NCBI GenBank assembly: GCA_963585895.1
Contig: OY757917.1
Coordinates: 105,045,156 to 105,109,155, forward strand
From: Sepioteuthis lessoniana
Lineage: Eukaryota; Mollusca; Cephalopoda; Myopsida; Loliginidae
DNA length: 64,000 nt
Direction: 5' to 3'
A model generated the notes under the pieces. That model ran no database searches, was not told where the DNA came from, and worked only from the letters and a program-made list of their open reading frames with translations. The stretch's first letter is position 1. Every line of letters starts with the position of its first letter. Shown here in pieces: positions 11,571-21,905 of the stretch. Position numbers and translations under genes: made by a program.

Positions 11571-12189
11571 AGAGAAACAATGATTAACCAAAAAGATTTG
11601 ATTGCATAAGCTAGCTTCCCTCAGAATGCTTGATTTCATGTTGTTATTTACTAAGCCAGAAGTAATGGGCACCCAGTGAGAACCGAACTTTTCGTCATTA
11701 GTCCGTTTTCCTTGCATGCTTTCCATTACTTCACGCAAGACAACTTTGTTTCGTTTCATGTACAATTTTCTGTATCGGCATTTAAAGCCAAAACTTTTTT
11801 TTTTCTTTTTTGTTCAGGTGAGACAGATTTTGCGTGAAAGTTTTTCTGGTTGAACGAAGCTTTAACTGCCTTGATAAAAATCAGCAAAAAATGTTTAATA
11901 GTCATAGATTACGCTACAGCACTGAAATTTCTATACTAATAGACTATTTTGAACTCCAACCCATACAAAGGAGTTCGTTAAATTTCGAAAAGTATTCTAT
12001 TTTTGTTCCATGATAATTAAAACATATTGAATCTGAATTATATGTAAGTTTGAAAAGATTTAGCAATACTTAAAATATCTTTTTTCTATTTCATACATTT
12101 TAATTTCATGAATAATATCTTTGGTGTTTTTTTTTATCTAGGTTCTTCCTTTTCATAGAATTTATCTGATAACATTTTCAAATAATACA
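11571..12189. other. No recognised feature
   Basis: AT-rich. A minus-strand frame of 79 codons at 11526-11765 overlaps the end of the SINE-A copy and has no recognisable domain. Confidence 0.4.
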
Positions 12190-12768
12190 TGATTGGTTGG
12201 TTGGTTAGTTTATTTTACGGCGTAAAACCCTTTTTGGGTCATTTAACGCCAAATTAAAACTTAAACAACCCAGTTTAGTATAAGTAAAGTTTTTGTTTAC
12301 AATGAGTTATATACCAAAACAGTTCTATTCAAGCAGTTCAGTTTAACATAAGTTTAATTGTCAAAAAAAGTTCAGTTCAGTTTAGTTCTATTTGACGCAT
12401 AGATAGGACCACTTCAGGTGCTACCACTCCAGGCCAGAGTTGACCTGGGAGCGAGGTCAATGATGGGGTACTCCGCATTCCCCAAAGATCCAATATTACT
12501 AGAACCTCACCATCAGATTGTTTAGCGTCATAAACCGGACACTCGTTGTGCGGAGTCTTACTCTTGGCAAAGATGCAGTCGGTATATTCAACAACCCCAG
12601 CCGACAGGGCCACAGGACACTCGTTGGGGGTAGGTCATACAACTCTCCAGGGAATCAGTCGGTGAATTCAACAGCCCTAGCTGACTTGACCACTTGGACA
12701 CTCGTAAGGGGAAGTTTTACCTCTCTGCAGAGATGCCGTCGGTGTATTCTACAGCCCCAGCCGTACAA
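12190..12768 (-). repeat. Family F repeat with tandem head segments
   Basis: The complement ends in a (TTGG)n-like run and TTTTGGGTCATTTAACGCC, then has the motif array (AAGCAGTTCAGTTTAACATA and similar) and the F core (CAGGCCAGAGTTGACCTGGG). Unlike other copies, its head is present three times. GGACACTCGT with a GCAGTCGGTRTATTCAACA-type end recurs near 12536-12605, 12613-12680 and 12700-12768. ORFs at 12377-12613 and 12518-12772 are shadows of this repeat. Confidence 0.7.
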
Positions 12769-12892
12769 ATAATACATTTTAGACAGCATGATAATTATTA
12801 ATTATTTTAAATGTTCTTAAATAAGCTCTAAGGGGATCATTTGCATGCATATTCTTGATTATCGATTTTTAATTGTTAAAAGGATTAAGAAA

Positions 12893-13104
12893 TCTGGGTC
12901 CCGATTAGAATAGAAATATATTTTGTTCTTCAAACTGGAACAATTTTTGGATATTACTTCAAAAACTTTTAAAAAGTGGTTCACTATGCGCACTATTTTC
13001 TGGGTATCGATTAGAATAGAAATAAATTTTGTTCTTCAAACTGGAACAATTTTTGGATATTATTTCAAAAACTTTTAAAAAGTGGATCACTATGCGCACT
13101 ATTT
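12893..13104. repeat. 106 bp direct tandem duplication
   Basis: Units 12893-12998 and 12999-13104 both start TCTGGGT and contain TTAGAATAGAAAT, TTGTTCTTCAAACTGGAAC and AAAAAGTGG.TCACTATGCG. They differ at only a few bases. A related TTTAAAAAGTGGGATACTAT block at 13211 suggests an older third unit. ORFs across it (12959-13306) are by-products. Confidence 0.9.
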
Positions 13105-13249
13105 TCGGCACAAACACATATACACAAATTTTAAGTTTTATAATACAACTTGTGAGAATATGTGCGATATCCAATCATCATCAGCCACCTACCAGTTATC
13201 ATGTCATTGTTTAAAAAGTGGGATACTATGCACCATATTTACAAGACAA

Positions 13250-13895
13250 GCACATACAAAAATAAAAATAAATAAAACTATGATAAATGATATCACGGTA
13301 GAGTAAAAACAAAACCTACAAATACCTAAATTATAAAATCTTGGAGTGTGCTGTTTGAAGTTTCATGTGGAACACACAATTGTCGGACGGAAATAGGAGA
13401 AAAGTTTCTAATCAACCGTATTCATTGTGTGAGATATTTGAAACGCAGAGAGAATTTGTCACGTGGTAAGATATTGATACACGTAACACTAACACACGCA
13501 AAACAAATCATTTAATATAGAAATAAGAGCAGTGTAAATACGATAAAATAAATTATGGTAGCTGACACATGAGGAATATATTAATAGGTTTGAACTGAGA
13601 CATCAATTTTCTTCTGAGCAGAAATTTATTTTCGCCATGTTTCAGGGGAGATAATTTATCTTTCAGACAATCTGCAGGTATTATCACCTCATTTATATGC
13701 TTGGGCTTTTTTCACAATATCTCTTTTTTTTCTTTTTTTACTGAGTATTTGTTTGGTTTATCTCTGATTTGCGAAACACACGCACAACTATGTATATTTA
13801 TATATGCATAATGTTAGTGAAATTATATATTATTGATTTAAATTCGTTACTTATTTAGCACTTCGGTAGATCGGAGACATTGTCGATTTTATATT
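13250..13895. other. No recognised feature
   Basis: AT-rich, no ORF of note and no repeat match that I can find inside the window. Confidence 0.45.
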
Positions 13896-13896
13896 A

Positions 13897-13965
13897 ATTG
13901 CCCAGTCGGCTGGGACTTTAGAATACACCGACTACTTCTCTTCAGATGGGTAAATTGCGATGTAA
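13897..13965 (+). repeat. Family F head fragment
   Basis: ATTGCCCAGTCGGCTGGGAC, then TTTAGAATACACCGACTAC and CTTCAGATGGG, matches only the F head. It lies 65 bases upstream of a fuller copy in the same orientation. Confidence 0.65.
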
Positions 13966-14029
13966 GTAAAAGCAAAGATACACTGATTACAGACGTCAGT
14001 AACAGCAAAAACAATAAAAGAAAAGTTGA

Positions 14030-14515
14030 AAACTGCCTAGTCGGTCGGGGCTATAGAATACACGGACTGCTTTTCTGCAGAAGTGTAAGACCCCCTCGCT
14101 ACAATGAGTGCCCTTGATATGACACTAGATAATATGATGGTGAGGTTTCAGCAGTGCTGGAGCTTTGGGGAATGCAGAGCACCCCTTCATTGCCATCGCT
14201 CCCAAGTCCACATTAGCCCGGAGTGGTAGTAGTTGATAAGGTCCTATGTATGGGTTAACTGAATTGTTTCAAATAGAACTGGTGTGACATTTAACTGTGT
14301 GTGGACAAAACATATACCTATCCTAAAAAGAATTGTTTGAATTAGAGCTGTTCGATTAAACTGAATAACTTAAAACAGAAATATTTTTGACAATTAAACT
14401 GTGTACTTATGCTAAACTGAATTGTTTGAAATAGAACTGTTTATTTGTATAAAAATCGATTTGGTATTAAATGACTTACAAAGTTTGATAACCCAGAAAC
14501 ACAAACAAAGAAACC
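14030..14515 (+). repeat. Family F repeat, near full length
   Basis: The head CTGCCTAGTCGGTCGGGGCT and TAGAATACACGGACTGC lead to GTGCCCTTGATATGACACTA and CATCGCTCCCAAGTCCAC. Four motif units of the GCTAAACTGAATTGTTTGAA type follow, then the tail GGTATTAAATGACTTACAAA and an (ACAA)n-like end near 14508-14530. Confidence 0.75.
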
Positions 14516-14729
14516 AACAAACAAACAAATAATATTATATTAAGTTTAATTGGACAATTCATTGAGTAAAAGATTTGTGTTGATATTAAAGTGTGAGCGC
14601 TTTCGTTGTGGACGTTGTATTACTTTTCCTAATACTGAATTGCATAGTTATAAACCAGTAACTCGAACGGTATAAAGTTAGCTAAATACATTCTCATTGA
14701 TGATATTGGCTGGTTTTCAATTCTTGATT

Positions 14730-15319
14730 TATGGTAAGGCGAGACACGACTGGGTCGGTGATCCACTGGGAAATGTGCAAGAAATTTAAATTTGACCATA
14801 CTAACAAATTTAAATTTGAACATACTAACAAATGGTATATGCACAACCCAACACATGTCTAAGAAAATGACACACATATACTCCTATGGGGCTTTAAGCT
14901 ACAAACGGATAACTTAATCCCGACCAGAAGACCAGACCTCATAATAATCAATAAAAAAAGAGAATTTGCAAGATTGTTGACTTTGCTGTCCCTGTGGACC
15001 ACAGAATAAATCTGAAGGAATGTGAAAAGAAGTATAAGTACCTTGACCTTGCTAGAGAATTGAAAAAGCTGTGGAACATGAAAGTGACGATTGTGCCAAT
15101 TGAGAGTGGTGCTTTTGGCATAATAACTAAAGGATTATTAAAAGGCCTGGAGTACGTGGAAGTTGGTGGACGGGTTGAGACTATCAAAACGACAGTATTA
15201 TTGAGAACGGCCAGAATACTAAGAAGAGTCCTGGAAACTTGAGGGGACTTGCTGTCACTCAAACTCTAGTGAAAAACCATCAGCTTACATTGATGGTAAA
15301 AACTCTAAAAGAGTAAATA

Positions 15320-15322
<3 letters not shown>
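14730..15322 (+). pseudogene. Endonuclease-type LINE, C-terminal end (relic 1)
   Basis: Conceptual translation gives VIHWEMCKKFKF, NKWYMHNP, NLIPTRRPDLIIINKK, then after a one-base frame change KIVDFAVPVDHRINLKECEK, LARELKKLWNMKVTIVPI and TARILRRVLET followed by a TGA stop at 15240-15242. RRPD followed by about 12-14 residues and D matches the PD-X(12-14)-D signature of the restriction-like endonuclease of R2/NeSL-type non-LTR elements (established family knowledge). A 24-base in-frame tandem duplication (14782-14829) adds eight residues. The 3' UTR shares ACTTGCTGTCACTCAAACTC and an ATCAGC...GATG hairpin with the copy at 53797-54412. The tail runs into (TA)n. Confidence 0.8.

Positions 15323-15363
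<41 letters not shown>
15323..15363. repeat. (TA)n tract at LINE tail
   Basis: About 20 TA units directly after the LINE 3' UTR. It probably grew from, or was the target of, the insertion. Confidence 0.95.
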
Positions 15364-15369
<6 letters not shown>

Positions 15370-15545
15370 TGGAATTTAGACTGCGACCCCAATGACAATG
15401 TTTTGTTCTTAAGTTATAGTCACCTATTCATACAGAAATAAAATAATGTAGCGAAAAATTAAGATATACTTGAGCACTCTCCATATTATATTGCACTTGG
15501 TGCGACGCAAGCCCACAAAGTGATTTAGTGACAACCAACACTGTT

Positions 15546-15590
15546 ATATATATATATATATATATATATGGATGGATGGATGGATGGATA
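15546..15590. repeat. (TA)n(GGAT)n microsatellite
   Basis: TA tract passing into five GGAT-type units. Confidence 0.95.
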
Positions 15591-15800
15591 TTAATGCAAC
15601 AAAAAGAACTAAAGTCTAAGTAATGTTGGAACTAAAAGTTTAAAAAGCAAAAAAGTAATAGTAAGCTAGGTAACCAGTTTCGCTAAACCTAAACTAAAAT
15701 GAGGAAATATCGTGTGGACTAATGAAAGGGTAATAATTATGAGAGGAAAATCATATCTGAGACTATACCGAAATGTTAAGTTCTAGCATATATAGTCATA

Positions 15801-15848
15801 GATAGATAGATAGATAGAAAGAGATAGATATATAGATAGATAGATAGT
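15801..15848. repeat. (GATA)n microsatellite
   Basis: Two blocks of GATA units separated by a GAAAGA interruption. Another (GATA)n run lies at 16350-16366. Confidence 0.9.
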
Positions 15849-15859
15849 GGGAGATAGAG

Positions 15860-16499
15860 AGAAAAAGAGAGAGATGTTAAATTCTTCCTTTTTCTCGTTT
15901 TTGGTTGCTTGATTATAGTAGCCTTACAACTATTAGACCTTTTGAATAACCATATTAGAGAAGATTCTCAAACTTTTTACGTTACTTGTTTTTAAAAATC
16001 CTCCTTTCTTACCTTTCATAGTATCAAGCATTTGTCTCTGAGAATAATTTTCCTTTTAATCTAACGAACTATTGACATAAATGTATTTTATAGCAGATAA
16101 AGTTATCTCCACTTAAGGTGGCATTCGTAAGAAAGAAAGAAAGAAAGTAAGAAATAAAGAAATTTTCGGAAAAATAGAATAAAAAGACAGGAAAGAAATA
16201 AAAAGGAGGATAAAATAAACGAGACAAACATAAAATAAAGTAAAGAAAGAAAAAACGAAAGAAATTATCAGAAAAAAAGAATAGCAATTCACAGTTTTTT
16301 CTTCTTAGCTGGTTGGTCTACCAATGATGGATCTGTATGAAAAAAAAAACGATAGATAGATAGATAGAAAAAGAGACAGAGATAGTGTGAGAAAATATAG
16401 AAACAGGCAAATATTAACATATATATATATATTGAGAGAGAGACAGACAGACAGAGATAGAGGCAGAGAGAGATAGAACGAGAGCCTAAGAGAGAAAGT
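15860..16499. other. Purine-rich, low-complexity stretch
   Basis: GAAA-type repeats at 16130-16290 and GA/GACA-type repeats at 16430-16495. No coding signal. Confidence 0.6.
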
Positions 16500-17096
16500 G
16501 CATGGGTTTTAAATTAAATGGAGACACGTATAAACTAATTAGTAAGTCTCTGAATCAGGAAACCAGTATATATATCTTAGCAGCAATATCTCAAAAATAA
16601 AAAGTGCTGTCAATATACGAATAGAAAAGACATAGACTACTATGGACAGGCTATTGATGATATAGATTTCTGAAATATCTGATAAAAAAAACGGAATTTC
16701 TTCCAGTGTCTAGCCGTTTCATTACTATAGTACGATTGCAAAACATGGATTTTTTTAGAAAAGTTAGATGCGAATTACCAAGGATGTAGCATGCTATTCA
16801 AAACATATCATTGAAGCAGCACCTCATAAAAAAGCAGCTATGTAGCCAGTATCTTCCAATTTCACGAGCCATCCAAGTAAGACGAACCCCACGTCTTGTT
16901 GAAGCAATGGTGAACTTATGAGCGACAGTCTCCAGTGGACTCCTGTACATCGACATACAATATTTGACAAACTTGCAAAAACTTATATATAGCAGCTCTG
17001 TACGTACATGACTGATATTTAGATCAGCTATAAAATACAATGCATAATAGGGAAAATAACCAGATAAACTCAAGGGAATATAATCGAGCAGGACGA

Positions 17097-17100
<4 letters not shown>
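16500..17100 (+). pseudogene. RTE-like LINE, 3' part of RT ORF (relic 2)
   Basis: In mixed frames the plus strand reads HKKA, NGELMSDSLQWTPVHRH, KTYI*QLCTY and MHNRENNQINSREYNRAG. These line up in order with the C-terminal region of the RT relic at 31682-32530 (DELIRDVLLWIPTHG, MYIQQLC, AMNDREEWRGRVRDIRA). Many stops and shifts. The coding end runs straight into a (TA)n(TG)n tract, as the better copy ends in a TGA trinucleotide repeat. Confidence 0.65.

Positions 17101-17165
<65 letters not shown>
17101..17165. repeat. (TA)n(TG)n compound microsatellite
   Basis: About 18 TA units followed by about 14 TG units, abutting the RTE-like 3' end and leading into the minisatellite. Confidence 0.95.
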
Positions 17166-17168
<3 letters not shown>

Positions 17169-17344
17169 GGTGTGAGTTGTACGTTTAGTTCTCTGTGTAT
17201 GGGGGCGCGGAATGTATGTTTAGCACTCTGTGTGTGTGTGTATGTGTGTGGGCGTGAGGTGTATGTTTAGTTTTCTGTGTGTGGGGGAATTTGGATGTAC
17301 GTTTAGTTCTGTATGTGTGTGTGGGGGGTGAGGTGTACGTTTAG

Positions 17345-17383
<39 letters not shown>

Positions 17384-17435
17384 CGTGAGGTGTACGGTTA
17401 GTTCTGTGTGTGGGGGAAGTTGGATGTACGTTTAG

Positions 17436-17487
<52 letters not shown>

Positions 17488-17756
17488 TTCGGTGTGAGTT
17501 GTACGTTTAGTTCTCTGTGTATGGGGGCGCGGAATGTAAGTTTAGCTCTGTGTGTGTGTGTGTATGTGTGTGGGTGTGAGGTGTATGTTTAGTTTTCTGT
17601 GTGTGGGGGAATTTGGATGTACGTTTAGTTCTGTATGTGTGTGGGGGTGAGGTGTACGTTTAGTTCTGTGTGTGTGTGTGTGCGTGTGTGTGTGTGTGAA
17701 CGTGAGGTGTACGTTTAGTTCTGTGTGTGTGGGGGGGAAGTTGGATGTACGTTTAG

Positions 17757-17796
<40 letters not shown>

Positions 17797-17800
17797 TTCT
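17166..17800. repeat. GT-rich minisatellite with 322 bp higher-order unit
   Basis: Short modules with the core GTACGTTTAGTTCTGTG are separated by variable (GT)n runs. A block starting TGTGAGTTGTACGTTTAG at 17171 recurs at 17493 with the same module order (GGGGGCGCGGAATGTA, GTGTATGTTTAGTTTTCTG, GGGGGAATTTGGATGTACG), giving a period of 322 bp and nearly two copies. All ORFs over it are artefacts. Confidence 0.95.
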
Positions 17801-17829
17801 GTTAATTTAAGAACCAGTAAATAAATATA

Positions 17830-18885
17830 CATTCGCTGGTATTAAACTAAGCATGTTGCTAATATAACTCACTGAACGTAGATTGTAGTGTCGGTGTTTC
17901 GATTTGCTGCGAATCATCTTTCTGTTGTACATGATGGTTGATGAAAATAAGTACCCAAAGAAATCGTATCTGAGTGCATAGATTCAACGCACTTAGTTCT
18001 GACGGATTGACTGCATTCTTGCAGCTATCCCTACGTTTTTTTCTCTCTCCATGTTACCTCCGCTTCGTCTCCTCCGTGACACATTGGCCACACCATCACA
18101 TTACCACCACGCACTCCATTTCACACCCAGCGGCCTACTTCGATCCTTCGCCCATGAAGATCGTTTCTGACCACTCGTGCTGACTGGTGGCCGGCTATTC
18201 AGTCGTGATGAATGTTCCGGTCAATATCTTGTGACAAGAGTATTCGTTTGAATCACACCACCGATGGACAATGTCCGCATTACTGGCCAGAAAAATAGGC
18301 GCTGCTGTTGAGAAGTTGAGTATGCGAAAACTATGTCTTGCAAAAGTGGATGCAATGCTGAGATGACTTGCACAGTTCCCATTTGTCAACTGTCAGCACT
18401 TATTAGAAATTAGTTGCACTCAAAGAGACATGTTAATGTAGTTGGAACCAAGCGAAGGGGTCCTGGTTTCGGAGAGTGTGTGGGTGAGGTCAGAGCTGAG
18501 ACGGTGTTCGTAACATTTATTGAGATCTGGAGAGACTGGTCTGTTAAGTAGGACATTCCTAACTCAGCAGCTGCAGAAGAGGTAGGGCTTGATACCACGT
18601 GCAAATATGTCAAAAGATAAAAAGCAAAACTAATTGAAATTAAATACTAACATCCATTTGTAGAAATTCATGGAAAGTAAAGTATGAGTTATTATAATCT
18701 GCGAGTAAGAGACATAAAATTATTTTTCTTTTATCTTTATTATTGTTGCTACTGTCTGTCTTATTTTTCTAGCCTTTTTTGTTTATTTATCGAAATGATC
18801 TAAAATCTTAAACAGTTTTGCTTTATCATATTCTCCATGCTAAATGACCAAATCATGTGAAATATTTTCTTTATGCTATTTTAGG
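17830..18885. other. No recognised feature
   Basis: Moderate GC between 17990 and 18600, but short, mutually overlapping ORFs on both strands show no domain. It may hold an unassigned old repeat. Confidence 0.4.
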
Positions 18886-19178
18886 AAGTGCCCGTGGTGT
18901 AATGGTTATCGTCGTAGGAAATGGACACGGCGATGCGAGTTCAAATCCTGGACGAGACTAATTGCATTTCACATAGCACTAATACCCTTGGGAAAGGTAT
19001 GAATCCAATTATCCTCCCTCCAGCTATGGGTAAAATAGTAGGGCAGACCGGGTTCTTCAGCCTTGGAGAGGCAACTAGTCTAGGAGAAGGAAAACTCTGA
19101 ATTCAAACCTGTTAAACTCCGCTTAAAAATTGACCTTGTGTCATATCCTGCCCGAGCGGAGCGGGTGGTAAATATGAT
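18886..19178 (+). repeat. SINE-A, intact-looking copy
   Basis: A tRNA-like head opens with CCCGTGGTGTAATGGTTATC (A-box region) and has a B box GAGTTCAAATCCTGG at 18937-18951. The body blocks are TGCATTTCACATAGCACTAA, CCCTTGGGAAAGGTATGAAT, CTCCAGCTATGGGTAAAAT, GAGGCAACTAGTCTAGGAGA and CTGAATTCAAACCTGTTAA. The 3' end is TGTGTCATATCCTGCCCGAG and GGTAAATAT. Length is about 290 bp. The B box fits RNA polymerase III promoters. The copy at 45583 is nearly identical over its length, so the family may have been active relatively recently (inference). Confidence 0.9.
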
Positions 19179-19351
19179 ATTCTAAAATACATTGTTTTTT
19201 TTTTTTCCAGAATTTTAAATAAAAAAATTTCGGATAAGATTAATATGCAAAAATATAATCTGCCAAAAATTATTGTATAAAAAACATAATGACGCTGCCT
19301 TAAAAATTGGAGGGGACAAACACAGTGAGACATAAACAAAAGAAATCCTTT

Positions 19352-19768
19352 TTATCCTTCAGGGTTTTCGGATTATTATCTTCCTTTTTGTTGTCATATT
19401 CACAACGTTTCGGCTGATGTATCCTTCGGCATTTTTCAGGTGTTTTGTGTTAAACTCGGCAGCCTACACGAAACTTCGACCTACTTCCTTAATTTAATAC
19501 CTGGGAGTTGCTTGCTCTGAAACCGTTAAACTTAACCGGATACAAGTATTAGGTATTCCTGCATTGTCAGTCGATTGTATTCAGGATTGAATCTGCAACT
19601 TCCTGAGGAATGTTACTTTGAAGTTTAGGGAACCAACGGCTATATCGTTTAAGTTATATGCCCTGTAGGACAGTCCAGAGTGAATTTTTGGGACTTATAA
19701 ACTTAATGTTCTTACATCACTATGAATAACAACTATTACGTATAATGTTTCTACCTGAGCTCATAGTC
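19352..19768 (-). repeat. Penelope-like element 3' UTR fragment, stand-alone
   Basis: The minus strand aligns block by block with 29135-29545, the region just after the Penelope-like ORF. Shared blocks are CAGGTA.AAA, AAGAACATTAAGTTTA, GTCCCAAAAATTCACTCTG, CGTTGGTTCCCTAAACTTC, a B-box-like AGATTCAATCCTGAAT, AGGAATAC..A.TACTTGTA and finally GCCGAAACGTTGTG. No RT sequence precedes it, so this is a 5'-truncated or solo terminal piece. Confidence 0.7.
19404..19439 (-). other. Hammerhead-like core in Penelope 3' fragment
   Basis: The minus strand reads CTGAAAAATGCC, loop, GCCGAAACGTTGTG. The position matches the motif at 29459-29498. The CUGANGA core is altered (CTGAAAA). Hammerhead ribozymes are known in Penelope-like terminal repeats; here only the core-like layout is seen. 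Confidence 0.35.
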
Positions 19769-20139
19769 AAAGACATTTGGATAATATAAAAAGATTTTCA
19801 TTCAAGGAATGAATTCACTACGTTACCAGTGCATTTTTCATAGCTTCGCTTTTGGCATGTCAACTTTTTAAAAATATTTCAATAAAACTTTATAAAAAAG
19901 CTTTTTTTCTGTAAGAACATTTCTCCTGATGTTGATCAAAGGTCGAAACCTGTTGAGAACAAATAAAGAAAAAACAGTAACAAAAGAAATAAACCTATTT
20001 TATGTTGAGGGAGGGATGAATAAACATTCGTCTAAGTGATGTAAAGGAAAAAGAAAATAACATTGACATCTTACTTTATCAGATATATCTACCCAACATA
20101 TATAAAATAGTATAGATTAGATTTATTCAAAGAAATCGC
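19769..20139. other. AT-rich stretch with one hammerhead-like motif
   Basis: Plus-strand 19925-19948 reads CTGATGTTGATC, AAAG, GTC, GAAAC. It has a CUGAUG start and GAAA with a short possible stem, but the core is incomplete. Otherwise featureless. Confidence 0.3.
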
Positions 20140-20725
20140 TATTGGTTACAACCACGTCCTCTAGACAACTTCTGGATTTCCTGCCAGCCTTTCTGACAAT
20201 CTCCATGATTTAACTGATAAATGCTTCCATTATCTATATATTCTATTCATCTTGACCGTTGAACGAAGTTTTGTTGGTCTTTCGCTCAATAACACCCCAT
20301 ATGTAATAATTAAGGGGATTGCATGATGATGCGTTCAGTGGTCATATGTTAGGGGTGATGAGGTCACAGAAATTTGCCAAACATGGGTTCTGATCCTTAT
20401 ATGGCATGGTGTAAAATGAAGTTATCAGACATATGTTATTATGGCAGTCATACTCTCGATCAAGGCAACTAGTAACTTCTGAAGGCACTTAATGTAGGCT
20501 TCTGTGCTGATTGTGTGAGTAGATGAATGTGACCATCCGAAAAAAAGTATGTGGACTAGGTGTTTGGTTTTTATCAATATTATTTAAATTTGTCCTCACA
20601 TTGATACCCTGAATTCTTTCTTTTGGAATGTCCGTCGTGAATGCCATCCAAAAAAGCTTACTGTTTACAAATTTCTGGAGTAGTGAATTGTGTAATGTGA
20701 CTGCTTTCCTCACAGACAGTAAACA
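20140..20725 (-). pseudogene. Tc1/mariner-superfamily (DD37D-like) transposase relic
   Basis: Minus-strand translation gives, in broken frames, TPSPHTFF, FCDLITPNIWPLNA, then NPLNYYIWGVIERKTNKTS near 20263-20322, followed by weak C-terminal similarity (KGWQEIQKL). This resembles the C-terminal catalytic region of mariner-like DD37D transposases, where a conserved stretch reads roughly WPPNSPDLNPLDYYVWGVVE. The second catalytic Asp in the SPDLNPLD stretch is changed here (SSCNPLN), so the protein would be dead even without its stops. No terminal inverted repeats identified. Confidence 0.6.
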
Positions 20726-20786
20726 ACTGATTGTAGTTTAACTTTTCCACATAAAATTAGTTGGGGCATTCTTTTTTATGGAAGAT

Positions 20787-20843
20787 ATATATATATATAT
20801 ATATATATAGTTGGTAGCTAGCTACATAGAGAGAGAGAGAGAC

Positions 20844-20874
<31 letters not shown>

Positions 20875-20915
20875 AATAAAGAGAGAGAGAAAGGCATATA
20901 AACAGAGAAAGAGAG
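20787..20915. repeat. (TA)n and (GA)n tracts
   Basis: TA tract 20787-20809, then an interrupted GA tract 20827-20915. Confidence 0.95.
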
Positions 20916-21185
20916 AGAAAGAAAGATAGCGATAAAGATAATGTACTGAAAATAAAAGTTTTTCACTTCTAAAGACAAGTGGTAATATGTTATATGTTTA
21001 TCTCTGGGTACTTAAATGGATTTTATATGAAACTGAACTTACGATGACAGAGATTTTTCTTGTCTTCGAATTGTGATTAATTGCTTTTAAATATATTTGT
21101 CTTAAAGAATAAAGTAATGTAGCTGAATGATATTATAATCTAAGCAATATTTTATATTGCTTAGCAATATTTATAAATTGGTTTC

Positions 21186-21188
21186 ACA

Positions 21189-21228
<40 letters not shown>

Positions 21229-21236
21229 TGTGTGTG
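21186..21236. repeat. (CA)n(GT)n palindromic microsatellite
   Basis: About 20 CA units reverse into six GT units around an ACGT centre, so the right part can fold into a hairpin. Confidence 0.95.
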
Positions 21237-21301
21237 GGGAAATTTGACTTATAATTAATTTACTTCAGTATCCTCTCCTTAAATCATTAGATGTTATCAC
21301 A

Positions 21302-21575
21302 ATGCGCGTATTGAGTAACGGTTATCAACGTAGGAAAAAATTAATGACACGTGTTCAAGTAGTGAATGGGGCTTTTTGCGTTTCAATTTATTCTAATGCA
21401 CTTTGGAAAGGCATGAATCCATCTGTTCTCTTTCCAGATATCAGTTAATAGTCGGAGAGACTAGGTTCTTTAGTCTATATTATCGACCAGTCTAGGAGAA
21501 ATGAAAGCCAGAATTCAAACCAGCTGTACTCTGCTTATAAATGTTCTTAGCAGAGGGTTTGGGCAAATACACATA
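21302..21575 (+). repeat. SINE-A copy, divergent
   Basis: Blocks in order: GTAACGGTTATCAACGTAGG, ACACGTGTTCAAGTAGTG (worn B box), CTTTGGAAAGGCATGAATCC, CCAGATATCAGTTAATAG, AGTCTAGGAGAAATGAAAG and AGAATTCAAACCAGCTGTAC. It lies head to tail with the next copy. Confidence 0.7.
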
Positions 21576-21611
21576 TGTCATACTTGCAATTTCTTACACA
21601 GGTTATATTTG

Positions 21612-21905
21612 TTGTTCGTGGTGTAATCGTTACCGTCATAGGAAACAAGCATGACGACCCTGGTTCAAATCGTAGATAAGACTGTTTTCATTTTACATAG
21701 CGCTACTACATTCAGGAAATGTTTGAATCCAAATATTCTCCTTCTACCGATGGGTAAATAGTTGGGCTGAATCAGTTCATTAGCTTTAATATGGCAACTG
21801 GTCTGCGATAAGAAAAACTCTGAATTCAAACCTGTTGACCCCCACTTAAAAAATTAACCTTGTGTCACATCCTGTTCATAGGAGAGGGGTTGGGTAAATA
21901 TATTT
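21612..21905 (+). repeat. SINE-A copy
   Basis: The head is GTTCGTGGTGTAATCGTTAC with B box TGGTTCAAATCGTAG. The body includes CTACCGATGGGTAAATAG, AACTCTGAATTCAAACCTG and TTAACCTTGTGTCACATCC, ending GGGTAAATAT. It is 36 bases after another SINE-A in the same orientation. Confidence 0.8.

Noticed and set aside
12893..13240. Possible CRISPR-like or array structure
   Set aside because: It is a simple 106 bp tandem duplication in eukaryotic-type DNA, without short regular repeats and unique spacers.
14948..15262. 104-codon minus ORF opposite the LINE relic, with a 116-codon counterpart at 53989-54339
   Set aside because: The similarity between the two antisense peptides is explained by similarity of the sense LINE coding sequence, which carries the known motifs.
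17410..17832. Cys/Val- and Thr/His-repeat ORFs
   Set aside because: Translations of the GT-rich minisatellite.
18886..18960. Apparent tRNA gene with good B box
   Set aside because: The sequence continues into the SINE-A body shared with many copies. The head is a SINE promoter, not a free tRNA gene. The same applies to SINE-C and SINE-D heads.
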